Assembly (NCBI RefSeq): GCF_041296385.1
Contig: NW_027183596.1
Span: 62,001-126,000, forward strand
DNA: 64,000 nucleotides
Direction: 5' to 3'
Origin: Aphelocoma coerulescens
Taxonomy: Eukaryota > Chordata > Aves > Passeriformes > Corvidae
Shown piece by piece: positions 1 to 9,194 of this stretch. The notes under the pieces are model-generated. The model saw only the letters and a list, made by a program, of their open reading frames with translations, was not told the origin of the DNA and ran no database searches. Position 1 is the stretch's first letter. Each line of letters opens with the position of its first letter. Both the position numbers and the translations under genes were made by a program.

Positions 1-197
1 GGGGCAGGAGGCTGCTGGAGATTCATTCCCCACACTCCTTGTCATGAGGTGCTCAGAGTGATTGGAAAGGCTGTTGGCAGCAGGCAGTTCTCTGGGTTCA
101 AGCTGTGGAGCTGTCAGCGGGAATGCAAAGGCCAAGCTGGTGAGCCTTTTGTCCTGGTGCCTTTAGTGTGTGAGCAGTCCCTGGTGCCGTTGTCTTT
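1..197. repeat. Partial unit, right-hand 197 bp
   Basis: This is the end of a unit whose start lies left of the window. It keeps the GT donor-like bases (ctg|gtgagc) near 140, so it is not a B-type end. Unit 12, which precedes the other A-type unit at 27189, has the same kind of end. Confidence 0.97.
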
Positions 198-203
198 GGA
201 TCC
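198..203. other. BamHI site 1 (unit phase reference)
   Basis: ggatcc in tttggatcctgag, present in all units. It is used here to phase the array. Confidence 0.95.
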
Positions 204-567
204 TGAGTGTGGGAGAGGCAAGGCTTAGGATGGTGCGTAGAGCTGAGAAGGAAAGTGCCGAGAGCAGCGTGTGTGCTGCTGCTTTGAGGGGTGCAGTTGA
301 AGTTGTAGGCAGCAAGAGCTTTCTCAGCTGGCCCTTTTGTGAGCTCTGCTTTTGCCAGATGACTTCCATCTTACCCTCTTACCATCTTAGCCTCTCATTT
401 TTGCATATCCCAAACCCCCTTCCAAACATCCAGCAGCTGCTTGTAAAGAAGAAGTCCTAGAACAAAAAGCCAGTGCTGCCTTTCATAGCCCCTTTGCTGT
501 CTATGAAGTAGAGGAAAGAAGCTAGTGAGACGCACTTTCTTTCTCAACTCCATAGAGCGCATCCTTC

Positions 568-581
568 TCTCAAGGTGGCAG
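568..581 (+). promoter_or_regulatory. CTCF-like core 1
   Basis: tctcaaggtggcag matches 11 of 14 positions of the CTCF consensus CCASYAGRKGGCRS, including the whole AGRKGGCRS end. It lies at the same offset (370 bp after BamHI site 1) in every unit. Binding is not shown by sequence alone. Confidence 0.35.
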
Positions 582-805
582 AGTCCTTGGCGGAAGTGAA
601 GCATCTGCAGCTGCAGTTCAGACTGAGAGATGTGCCAGGACAGGAAACATTTGCTGACCTTCCCTGTTCCCTGTGCAACATGATTCTCGCATCCCAGTCA
701 CTTTCACATACCTTCGGTATCCCTGAGTCCAAGCAGCTAAAGCTCACAGAGACAGAAGTGTCAGGAAGGAAAACGTTCCAAAAGCACCCCCTTCTCTTAT
801 CAGCA

Positions 806-812
806 TATAAAT
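806..812 (+). promoter_or_regulatory. TATA-like box
   Basis: tataaat in cagcatataaattgtgc stands out in otherwise GC-rich DNA. A start site would fall near 835-842 if used, about 45 bp before the acceptor-like site at 884. No initiator could be assigned. It is unchanged in all units that I read. Confidence 0.25.
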
Positions 813-884
813 TGTGCACAACAGGCTGCGGCACCGAACCTTCCTTCTCAGATAGACATGCCATCACACTTTTCACTCTTGCAG

Positions 885-976
885 CTCGGTTGAAAAGCTC
901 CAGCAGCTGCTCCCGCAATAGCAAAAGGTTCTAGAAGTGAAAGCCAGTTTGGGGCTGCACCTTCTCCTTGCCGCAT
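885..976 (+). other. Exon-like segment 1 (92 bp)
   Basis: It is preceded by a pyrimidine-rich acceptor (acttttcactcttgcag, ending at 884) and followed by a donor-like gcat|gtaagcc at 977. No long frame or known domain is seen. This is a prediction from splice signals only. Confidence 0.25.
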
Positions 977-1086
977 GTAAGCCACACCAAACTCCCTGAT
1001 GCACTCTGTCCTCCCCTTCTCAAAGGAGTAGACGGTGGCATCAGGACACACCTGTGTCCCAGCAGCTGGGTGCCCAGCCGGGAGCA

Positions 1087-1108
1087 GGAGCAGGGCTGGG
1101 GCTGCTCC
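1087..1108. other. Hairpin, ggagcag/ctgctcc arms
   Basis: Seven-base arms (1087-1093 and 1102-1108) enclose an eight-base G-rich loop. The same arm sequence recurs in the hairpin at 2240-2255. Confidence 0.6.
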
Positions 1109-1149
1109 CAAAGTTGCCCCGCCCCAATGCCAGAGCCGGACATATGCTG

Positions 1150-1157
1150 AGGGGGGG
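1150..1157 (+). other. G tract, seven or nine G
   Basis: ctga followed by seven G in most units. An A to G change in units 17, 19 and 20 merges it with the preceding G into nine. Total length does not change. Confidence 0.85.
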
Positions 1158-1168
1158 CTGGATCAGGC

Positions 1169-1174
1169 TTTATT
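1169..1174 (-). terminator. Minus-strand AATAAA polyadenylation hexamer
   Basis: tttatt on the plus strand, within ggctttattgtccag, conserved in all units. No clear GU-rich element follows on the minus strand; a C tract, complement of the seven-G run, does. Confidence 0.3.
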
Positions 1175-1293
1175 GTCCAGCTGCATGCCAGGAGTGAGCA
1201 CAAAATCTACCTGCATTCTCTGCAGCATGCCATCCTGGAGCAGAGCCATTGCCAAAGGAAGCCGTGAGCCCGTGCCAAGCCAGTGCCGGAGTG

Positions 1294-1299
1294 GGATCC
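1294..1299. other. BamHI site 2
   Basis: ggatcc in gtgggatcctag, 1096 bp after site 1 in all units. A complete digest should give about 1096 bp plus 1172 bp (long) or 1097 bp (short), not a 2.2-kb monomer. Confidence 0.95.
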
Positions 1300-1406
1300 T
1301 AGCAGCACCTGTGGAAGCCGGGAGAGAGGAGCCCACCTGGAGCAGGTTCGTGCAGGATTAATCATCCCGTGGCTTCCCACCAGGGTCCTGTTGCTTCCAA
1401 AAGGCC

Positions 1407-1423
1407 CCACAGTGTCACTGTGG
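1407..1423. other. Palindrome with 8-bp arms
   Basis: ccacagtg-t-cactgtgg has perfect arms and a one-base centre. It sits at the left edge of the degenerate minisatellite. It is intact in 25 of 28 complete units and broken by T to A in units 6, 16 and 18. Confidence 0.85.
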
Positions 1424-1517
1424 CCCCTCGGTTCCACCAGGTTCCATAGCGTCACTGTGGTGCCCAGGGTTCCGTCAGCTTCGCCAGCATCCCCACGGTC
1501 TGCAGAGCTCCCCGAGC
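1407..1517. repeat. Degenerate 75-bp copies, left flank
   Basis: The stretch aligns in register with the minisatellite: gtgtcac, then ccaggttccatagcgtc, echo the consensus gtgtcac and tcaggttccatagcatc. A second weak echo is cgtcactgtggtg. These look like diverged edge copies, as expected where unequal exchange rarely reaches. Confidence 0.8.
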
Positions 1518-1892
1518 TTCTGTGGTGTCACAGTGGAGGCAGGGTTGCATCAGGTTCCATAGCATCAGCACGGTCTCCAGGGCTCCCAGAGGTTCTGTGG
1601 TGTCACAGTGGAGGCAGGGTTGCATCAGGTTCCATAGCATCACCACAGTCTCCAGGGCTCCCTGAGCTTCTGTGGTGTCACAGTGGAGGCAGGGTTGCAT
1701 CAGGTTCCATAGCATCAGCACGGTCTCCAGAGCTCCCAGAGGTTCTGTGGTGTCACAGAGGAGGCAGGGTTGCATCAGGTTCAATAGCATCACCACGGTC
1801 TCCAGGGCTCCAAGAGCTTCTGTGGTGTCACAGAGGAGGCAGGGTTGCATCAGGTTCAATAGCATCAGCACGGTCTCCAGGGCTCCCCTGAG
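1518..1892. repeat. 75-bp minisatellite, five copies (long-unit form)
   Basis: Copies start at 1518, 1593, 1668, 1743 and 1818, each with ttctgtggtgtcacag. Copies 1-3 have cacagtgg and copies 4-5 have cacagagg. Copy 2 has caccacag where most others have cagcacgg. The period is 25 codons, so no substitution-free frame change occurs and open frames run through it. In every unit the array begins 1320 bp after the BamHI start and is 375 or 300 bp long. Confidence 0.97.
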
Positions 1893-2070
1893 CTTCTGTG
1901 GTGGTGTCACAGAGGAGCCAGGCTTCCTTGTAGTTCCCCAGCATCACAAAGGCTCTCCTGGGAGCCACGGGTCACAAAGCACCGTGGGCTCTGTGCAGCC
2001 CCGCTGTGTCACAATGGCCGCTGGCTTCCACGAGCCCCCGCAGTGTCCCAGTGGGCCCCGTGGCTTTAGG
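1893..2070. repeat. Degenerate 75-bp copies, right flank
   Basis: After a one-base insertion (ctcccctgag), the stretch repeats motifs of the minisatellite loosely: tgtggtggtgtcacagagg, ccagcatcac, gtcacaaag, ctgtgtcacaatgg. Similarity falls with distance from the array. Confidence 0.7.
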
Positions 2071-2216
2071 AGTGGGTGGCTGGGAGTTGGTGCCAGCGGC
2101 TGGGGGAGCAGCAGCAGGGACTGTGTGTGGACAGTGCCATGGCCACTTGTGTGGCCACTGGTGTCTCTGTGCCAGGCATAGCCGTGGTGTGTAACACCGG
2201 CTCTGGGTCCTTTGGC

Positions 2217-2230
2217 TGTGCAGGTGGCAG
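2217..2230 (+). promoter_or_regulatory. CTCF-like core 2
   Basis: tgtgcaggtggcag matches the last 11 positions of CCASYAGRKGGCRS without a mismatch; the first three do not match. It overlaps an acceptor-like site. The position is 2019 bp (long) or 1944 bp (short) after BamHI site 1, in all units. Confidence 0.4.
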
Positions 2231-2407
2231 TCACGGCCTGGAGCAGGGCTGCTCCCGGGGGACAGCCTGGGGCAGGAGGCTGCTGGAGATTCATTCCCCA
2301 CACTCCTTGTCATGAGGTGCTCAGAGTGATTGGAAAGGCTGTTGGCAGCAGGCAGTTCTCTGGGTTCAAGCTGTGGAGCTGTCAGCGGGAATGCAAAGGC
2401 CAAGCTG
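2224..2407 (+). other. Exon-like segment 2 (184 bp)
   Basis: It is preceded by tcctttggctgtgcag (AG at 2222-2223) and followed by ctg|gtgagc (GT at 2408-2409). The donor GT is destroyed by G to C in units 2, 4, 6, 7 and 14. The segment is open in one plus frame but resembles no protein I recognise. Confidence 0.25.
2240..2255. other. Hairpin, ggagcag/ctgctcc arms
   Basis: Seven-base arms with a two-base spacer (gg), ten bases after CTCF-like core 2 and inside exon-like segment 2. Too tight for an RNA loop without opening the inner pairs. Confidence 0.5.
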
Positions 2408-2465
2408 GTGAGCCTTTTGTCCTGGTGCCTTTAGTGTGTGAGCAGTCCCTGGTGCCGTTGTCTTT

Positions 2466-4733
2466 GGATCCTGAGTGTGGGAGAGGCAAGGCTTAGGATG
2501 GTGCGTAGAGCTGAGAAGGAAAGTGCCGAGAGCAGCGTGTGTGCTGCTGCTTTGAGGGGTGCAGTTGAAGTTGTAGGCAGCAAGAGCTTTCTCAGCTGGC
2601 CCTTTTGTGAGCTCTGCTTTTGCCAGATGACTTCCATCTTACCCTCTTACCATCTTAGCCTCTCATTTTTGCATATCCCAAACCCCCTTCCAAACATCCA
2701 GCAGCTGCTTGTAAAGAAGAAGTCCTAGAACAAAAAGCCAGTGCTGCCTTTCATAGCCCCTTTGCTGTCTATGAAGTAGAGGAAAGAAGCTAGTGAGACG
2801 CACTTTCTTTCTCAACTCCATAGAGCGCATCCTTCTCTCAAGGTGGCAGAGTCCTTGGCGGAAGTGAAGCATCTGCAGCTGCAGTTCAGACTGAGAGATG
2901 TGCCAGGACAGGAAACATTTGCTGACCTTCCCTGTTCCCTGTGCAACATGATTCTCGCATCCCAGTCACTTTCACATACCTTCGGTATCCCTGAGTCCAA
3001 GCAGCTAAAGCTCACAGAGACAGAAGTGTCAGGAAGGAAAACGTTCCAAAAGCACCCCCTTCTCTTATCAGCATATAAATTGTGCACAACAGGCTGCGGC
3101 ACCGAACCTTCCTTCTCAGATAGACATGCCATCACACTTTTCACTCTTGCAGCTCGGTTGAAAAGCTCCAGCAGCTGCTCCCGCAATAGCAAAAGGTTCT
3201 AGAAGTGAAAGCCAGTTTGGGGCTGCACCTTCTCCTTGCCGCATGTAAGCCACACCAAACTCCCTGATGCACTCTGTCCTCCCCTTCTCAAAGGAGTAGA
3301 CGGTGGCATCAGGACACACCTGTGTCCCAGCAGCTGGGTGCCCAGCCGGGAGCAGGAGCAGGGCTGGGGCTGCTCCCAAAGTTGCCCCGCCCCAATGCCA
3401 GAGCCGGACATATGCTGAGGGGGGGCTGGATCAGGCTTTATTGTCCAGCTGCATGCCAGGAGTGAGCACAAAATCTACCTGCATTCTCTGCAGCATGCCA
3501 TCCTGGAGCAGAGCCATTGCCAAAGGAAGCCGTCAGCCCGTGCCAAGCCAGTGCCGGAGTGGGATCCTAGCAGCACCTGTGGAAGCCGGGAGAGAGGAGC
3601 CCACCTGGAGCAGGTTCGTGCAGGATTAATCATCCCGTGGCTTCCCACCAGGGTCCTGTTGCTTCCAAAAGGCCCCACAGTGTCACTGTGGCCCCTCGGT
3701 TCCACCAGGTTCCATAGCGTCACTGTGGTGCCCAGGGTTCCGTCAGCTTCGCCAGCATCCCCACGGTCTGCAGAGCTCCCCGAGCTTCTGTGGTGTCACA
3801 GTGGAGGCAGGGTTGCATCAGGTTCCATAGCATCAGCACGGTCTCCAGGGCTCCCAGAGGTTCTGTGGTGTCACAGTGGAGGCAGGGTTGCATCAGGTTC
3901 CATAGCATCACCACAGTCTCCAGGGCTCCCTGAGCTTCTGTGGTGTCACAGTGGAGGCAGGGTTGCATCAGGTTCCATAGCATCAGCACGGTCTCCAGGG
4001 CTCCCAGAGGTTCTGTGGTGTCACAGAGGAGGCAGGGTTGCATCAGGTTCCATAGCATCAGCACGGTCTCCAGGGCTCCCAGAGCTTCTGTGGTGTCACA
4101 GAGGAGGCAGGGTTGCATCAGGTTCAATAGCATCAGCACGGTCTCCAGGGCTCCCCTGAGCTTCTGTGGTGGTGTCACAGAGGAGCCAGGCTTCCTTGTA
4201 GTTCCCCAGCATCACAAAGGCTCTCCTGGGAGCCACGGGTCACAAAGCACCGTGGGCTCTGTGCAGCCCCGCTGTGTCACAATGGCCGCTGGCTTCCACG
4301 AGCCCCCGCAGTGTCCCAGTGGGCCCCGTGGCTTTAGGAGTTGGTGGCTGGGAGTTGGTGCCAGCGGCTGGGGGAGCAGCAGCAGGGACTGTGTGTGGAC
4401 AGTGCCATGGCCACTTGTGTGGCCACTGGTGTCTCTGTGCCAGGCACAGCCGTGGTGTGTAACACCGGCTCTGGGTCCTTTGGCTGTGCAGGTGGCAGTC
4501 ACGGCCTGGAGCAGGGCTGCTCCCGGGGGACAGCCTGGGGCAGGAGGCTGCTGGAGATTCATTCCCCACACTCCTTGTCATGAGGTGCTCAGAGTGATTG
4601 GAAAGGCTGTTGGCAGCAGGCAGTTCTCTGGGTTCAAGCTGTGGAGCTGTCAGCGGGAATGCAAAGGCCAAGCTGCTGAGCCTTTTGTCCTGGTGCCTTT
4701 AGTGTGTGAGCAGTCCCTGGTGCCGTTGTCTTT
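2466..4733. repeat. Unit 2, long, type B
   Basis: Minisatellite at 3786-4160. Type B markers are C at 3534 (cgtcagc), T at 4342 (agttggtgg) and C at 4676, which changes the donor-like ctg|gtgag to ctgctgag. Units 4 and 14 carry the same set. Confidence 0.96.
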
Positions 4734-6926
4734 GGATCCTGAGTGTGGGAGAGGCAAGGCTTAGGATGGTGCGTAGAGCTGAGAAGGAAAGTGCCGAGAG
4801 CAGCATGTGTGCTGCTGCTTTGAGGGGTGCAGTTGAAGTTGTAGGCAGCAAGAGCTTTCTCAGCTGGCCCTTTTGTGAGCTCTGCTTTTGCCAGATGACT
4901 TCCATCTTACCCTCTTACCATCTTAGCCTCTCATTTTTGCATATCCCAAACCCCCTTCCAAACATCCAGCAGCTGCTTGTAAAGAAGAAGTCCTAGAACA
5001 AAAAGCCAGTGCTGCCTTTCATAGCCCCTTTGCTGTCTATGAAGTAGAGGAAAGAAGCTAGTGAGACGCACTTTCTTTCTCAACTCCATAGAGCGCATCC
5101 TTCTCTCAAGGTGGCAGAGTCCTTGGCGGAAGTGAAGCATCTGCAGCTGCAGTTCAGACTGAGAGATGTGCCAGGACAGGAAACATTTGCTGACCTTCCC
5201 TGTTCCCTGTGCAACATGATTCTCGCATCCCAGTCACTTTCACATACCTTCGGTATCCCTGAGTCCAAGCAGCTAAAGCTCACAGAGACAGAAGTGTCAG
5301 GAAGGGAAACGTTCCAAAAGCACCCCCTTCTCTTATCAGCATATAAATTGTGCACAACAGGCTGCGGCACCGAACCTTCCTTCTCAGATAGACATGCCAT
5401 CACACTTTTCACTCTTGCAGCTCGGTTGAAAAGCTCCAGCAGCTGCTCCCGCAATAGCAAAAGGTTCTAGAAGTGAAAGCCAGTTTGGGGCTGCACCTTC
5501 TCCTTGCCGCATGTAAGCCACACCAAACTCCCTGATGCACTCTGTCCTCCCCTTCTCAAAGGAGTAGACGGTGGCATCAGGACACACCTGTGTCCCAGCA
5601 GCTGGGTGCCCAGCCGGGAGCAGGAGCAGGGCTGGGGCTGCTCCCAAAGTTGCCCCGCCCCAATGCCAGAGCCGGACATATGCTGAGGGGGGGCTGGATC
5701 AGGCTTTATTGTCCAGCTGCATGCCAGGAGTGAGCACAAAATCTACCTGCATTCTCTGCAGCATGCCATCCTGGAGCAGAGCCATTGCCAAAGGAAGCCG
5801 TCAGCCCGTGCCAAGCCAGTGCCGGAGTGGGATCCTAGCAGCACCTGTGGAAGCCGGGAGAGAGGAGCCCACCTGGAGCAGGTTCGTGCAGGATTAATCA
5901 TCCCGTGGCTTCCCACCAGGGTCCTGTTGCTTCCAAAAGGCCCCACAGTGTCACTGTGGCCCCTCGGTTCCACCAGGTTCCATAGCGTCACTGTGGTGCC
6001 CAGGGTTCCGTCAGCTTCGCCAGCATCCCCACGGTCTGCAGAGCTCCCCGAGCTTCTGTGGTGTCACAGTGGAGGCAGGGTTGCATCAGGTTCCATAGCA
6101 TCAGCACGGTCTCCAGGGCTCCCAGAGGTTCTGTGGTGTCACAGTGGAGGCAGGGTTGCATCAGGTTCCATAGCATCACCACAGTCTCCAGGGCTCCCTG
6201 AGCTTCTGTGGTGTCACAGTGGAGGCAGGGTTGCATCAGGTTCCATAGCATCAGCACGGTCTCCAGGGCTCCCAGAGGTTCTGTGGTGTCACAGAGGAGG
6301 CAGGGTTGCATCAGGTTCCATAGCATCAGCACGGTCTCCAGGGCTCCCCTGAGCTTCTGTGGTGGTGTCACAGAGGAGCCAGGCTTCCTTGTAGTTCCCC
6401 AGCATCACAAAGGCTCTCCTGGGAGCCACGGGTCACAAAGCACCGTGGGCTCTGTGCAGCCCCGCTGTGTCACAATGGCCGCTGGCTTCCACGAGCCCCC
6501 GCAGTGTCCCAGTGGGCCCCGTGGCTTTAGGAGTGGGTGGCTGGGAGTTGGTGCCAGCGGCTGGGGGAGCAGCAGCAGGGACTGTGTGTGGACAGTGCCA
6601 TGGCCACTTGTGTGGCCACTGGTGTCTCTGTGCCAGGCACAGCCGTGGTGTGTAACACCGGCTCTGGGTCCTTTGGCTGTGCAGGTGGCAGTCACAGCCT
6701 GGAGCAGGGCTGCTCCCGGGGGACAGCCTGGGGCAGGAGGCTGCTGGAGATTCATTCCCCACACTCCTTGTCATGAGGTGCTCAGAGTGATTGGAAAGGC
6801 TGTTGGCAGCAGGCAGTTCTCTGGGTTCAAGCTGTGGAGCTGTCAGCGGGAATGCAAAGGCCAAGCTGGTGAGCCTTTTGTCCTGGTGCCTTTAGTGTGT
6901 GAGCAGTCCCTGGTGCCGTTGTCTTT
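4734..6926. repeat. Unit 3, short, type C
   Basis: 2193 bp with four 75-bp copies at 6054-6353. Type C markers are A at 4805 (CpG lost, agcatgtg), G at 5306 (aagggaaac), the cgtcagc variant, and cacagcc instead of cacggcc near 6696. Units 5 and 15 match. Confidence 0.96.
6054..6353. repeat. 75-bp minisatellite, four copies (usual short form)
   Basis: Copies start at 6054, 6129, 6204 and 6279. Copies 1-3 are like those of long units. The fourth has the cagaggt entry junction of long-unit copy 4 and the exit ctcccctgag of copy 5, so it looks like a fusion of the two. Units 5, 15, 23 and 25-27 have this form. Confidence 0.95.
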
Positions 6927-9194
6927 GGATCCTGAGTGTGGGAGAGGCAAGGCTTAGGATGGTGCGTAGAGCTGAGAAGGAAAGTGCCGAGAGCAGCGTG
7001 TGTGCTGCTGCTTTGAGGGGTGCAGTTGAAGTTGTAGGCAGCAAGAGCTTTCTCAGCTGGCCCTTTTGTGAGCTCTGCTTTTGCCAGATGACTTCCATCT
7101 TACCCTCTTACCATCTTAGCCTCTCATTTTTGCATATCCCAAACCCCCTTCCAAACATCCAGCAGCTGCTTGTAAAGAAGAAGTCCTAGAACAAAAAGCC
7201 AGTGCTGCCTTTCATAGCCCCTTTGCTGTCTATGAAGTAGAGGAAAGAAGCTAGTGAGACGCACTTTCTTTCTCAACTCCATAGAGCGCATCCTTCTCTC
7301 AAGGTGGCAGAGTCCTTGGCGGAAGTGAAGCATCTGCAGCTGCAGTTCAGACTGAGAGATGTGCCAGGACAGGAAACATTTGCTGACCTTCCCTGTTCCC
7401 TGTGCAACATGATTCTCGCATCCCAGTCACTTTCACATACCTTCGGTATCCCTGAGTCCAAGCAGCTAAAGCTCACAGAGACAGAAGTGTCAGGAAGGAA
7501 AACGTTCCAAAAGCACCCCCTTCTCTTATCAGCATATAAATTGTGCACAACAGGCTGCGGCACCGAACCTTCCTTCTCAGATAGACATGCCATCACACTT
7601 TTCACTCTTGCAGCTCGGTTGAAAAGCTCCAGCAGCTGCTCCCGCAATAGCAAAAGGTTCTAGAAGTGAAAGCCAGTTTGGGGCTGCACCTTCTCCTTGC
7701 CGCATGTAAGCCACACCAAACTCCCTGATGCACTCTGTCCTCCCCTTCTCAAAGGAGTAGACGGTGGCATCAGGACACACCTGTGTCCCAGCAGCTGGGT
7801 GCCCAGCCGGGAGCAGGAGCAGGGCTGGGGCTGCTCCCAAAGTTGCCCCGCCCCAATGCCAGAGCCGGACATATGCTGAGGGGGGGCTGGATCAGGCTTT
7901 ATTGTCCAGCTGCATGCCAGGAGTGAGCACAAAATCTACCTGCATTCTCTGCAGCATGCCATCCTGGAGCAGAGCCATTGCCAAAGGAAGCCGTCAGCCC
8001 GTGCCAAGCCAGTGCCGGAGTGGGATCCTAGCAGCACCTGTGGAAGCCGGGAGAGAGGAGCCCACCTGGAGCAGGTTCGTGCAGGATTAATCATCCCGTG
8101 GCTTCCCACCAGGGTCCTGTTGCTTCCAAAAGGCCCCACAGTGTCACTGTGGCCCCTCGGTTCCACCAGGTTCCATAGCGTCACTGTGGTGCCCAGGGTT
8201 CCGTCAGCTTCGCCAGCATCCCCACGGTCTGCAGAGCTCCCCGAGCTTCTGTGGTGTCACAGTGGAGGCAGGGTTGCATCAGGTTCCATAGCATCAGCAC
8301 GGTCTCCAGGGCTCCCAGAGGTTCTGTGGTGTCACAGTGGAGGCAGGGTTGCATCAGGTTCCATAGCATCACCACAGTCTCCAGGGCTCCCTGAGCTTCT
8401 GTGGTGTCACAGTGGAGGCAGGGTTGCATCAGGTTCCATAGCATCAGCACGGTCTCCAGGGCTCCCAGAGGTTCTGTGGTGTCACAGAGGAGGCAGGGTT
8501 GCATCAGGTTCCATAGCATCAGCACGGTCTCCAGGGCTCCCAGAGCTTCTGTGGTGTCACAGAGGAGGCAGGGTTGCATCAGGTTCAATAGCATCAGCAC
8601 GGTCTCCAGGGCTCCCCTGAGCTTCTGTGGTGGTGTCACAGAGGAGCCAGGCTTCCTTGTAGTTCCCCAGCATCACAAAGGCTCTCCTGGGAGCCACGGG
8701 TCACAAAGCACCGTGGGCTCTGTGCAGCCCCGCTGTGTCACAATGGCCGCTGGCTTCCACGAGCCCCCGCAGTGTCCCAGTGGGCCCCGTGGCTTTAGGA
8801 GTTGGTGGCTGGGAGTTGGTGCCAGCGGCTGGGGGAGCAGCAGCAGGGACTGTGTGTGGACAGTGCCATGGCCACTTGTGTGGCCACTGGTGTCTCTGTG
8901 CCAGGCACAGCCGTGGTGTGTAACACCGGCTCTGGGTCCTTTGGCTGTGCAGGTGGCAGTCACGGCCTGGAGCAGGGCTGCTCCCGGGGGACAGCCTGGG
9001 GCAGGAGGCTGCTGGAGATTCATTCCCCACACTCCTTGTCATGAGGTGCTCAGAGTGATTGGAAAGGCTGTTGGCAGCAGGCAGTTCTCTGGGTTCAAGC
9101 TGTGGAGCTGTCAGCGGGAATGCAAAGGCCAAGCTGCTGAGCCTTTTGTCCTGGTGCCTTTAGTGTGTGAGCAGTCCCTGGTGCCGTTGTCTTT
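6927..9194. repeat. Unit 4, long, type B
   Basis: Minisatellite at 8247-8621. It repeats every type B marker of unit 2, including donor loss at 9137, so units 2-3 and 4-5 form two consecutive 4461-bp dimers. Confidence 0.96.

Larger units (their letters stand above)
1150..1308 (-). other. Minus-strand terminal-exon-like segment
   Basis: Read on the minus strand, a good acceptor (ctctcccggcttccacag) ends at 1309 and an AATAAA follows at 1174-1169, about 135 bases downstream. A donor-like gcag|gtagat at 1210 offers an alternative 98-base internal exon. The 3' limit near 1150 is approximate. Confidence 0.25.
198..2465. repeat. Unit 1, long, type A
   Basis: 2268 bp with five 75-bp copies at 1518-1892. 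Type A is defined by A at 1731 (end of copy 3), A at 1783 (caat instead of ccat in copy 4) and T at 2179 (catagcc instead of cacagcc). The last change puts a stop codon into the longest plus-strand open frame. The same three variants recur only in unit 13. I use this unit as the reference for the internal landmarks listed below. Confidence 0.96.

Noticed and set aside
575..934. 119-codon plus frame and the 126-codon minus frame over it, intact in all units
   Set aside because: Conservation is no better than that of the surrounding non-coding DNA, both strands are open at once, and neither product resembles a known family. Kept as non-coding.
848..1111. 87-codon minus frame with a leucine-rich start like a signal peptide
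   Set aside because: The hydrophobic stretch comes from the G-rich hairpin DNA. There is no recognisable mature domain, and the length is typical of chance in GC-rich sequence.
1283..1891. Overlapping plus-strand frame of 177-202 codons
   Set aside because: It covers the same DNA as the frame above in another register. Variants among copies change residues freely (S/R, A/P, P/Q) with no sign of constraint.
1518..1892. CRISPR-like array
   Set aside because: The 75-bp repeats are contiguous, with no unique spacers, and the DNA is CpG-depleted vertebrate-type sequence without cas genes.
1452..1910. Minus-strand frame of 127-152 codons
   Set aside because: Same minisatellite read backwards; it is open for the same periodicity reason and has no domain that I recognise.
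2071..2145. G-quadruplex-forming run (gtgggtggctggga to agcaggg)
   Set aside because: There are four G runs but loops of up to about 17 bases; too weak to list as a structural element.
2134..2163. Direct repeat tggccact twice in a short stretch
   Set aside because: Eight bases repeated once in GC-rich DNA is expected by chance and has no companion signal.
1672..2181. Long plus-strand open frame through the minisatellite (169-274 codons by unit)
   Set aside because: It begins inside the repeat, changes length with copy number, is cut by a stop in units 1 and 13, and resembles no known protein. A repeat period divisible by three explains it.
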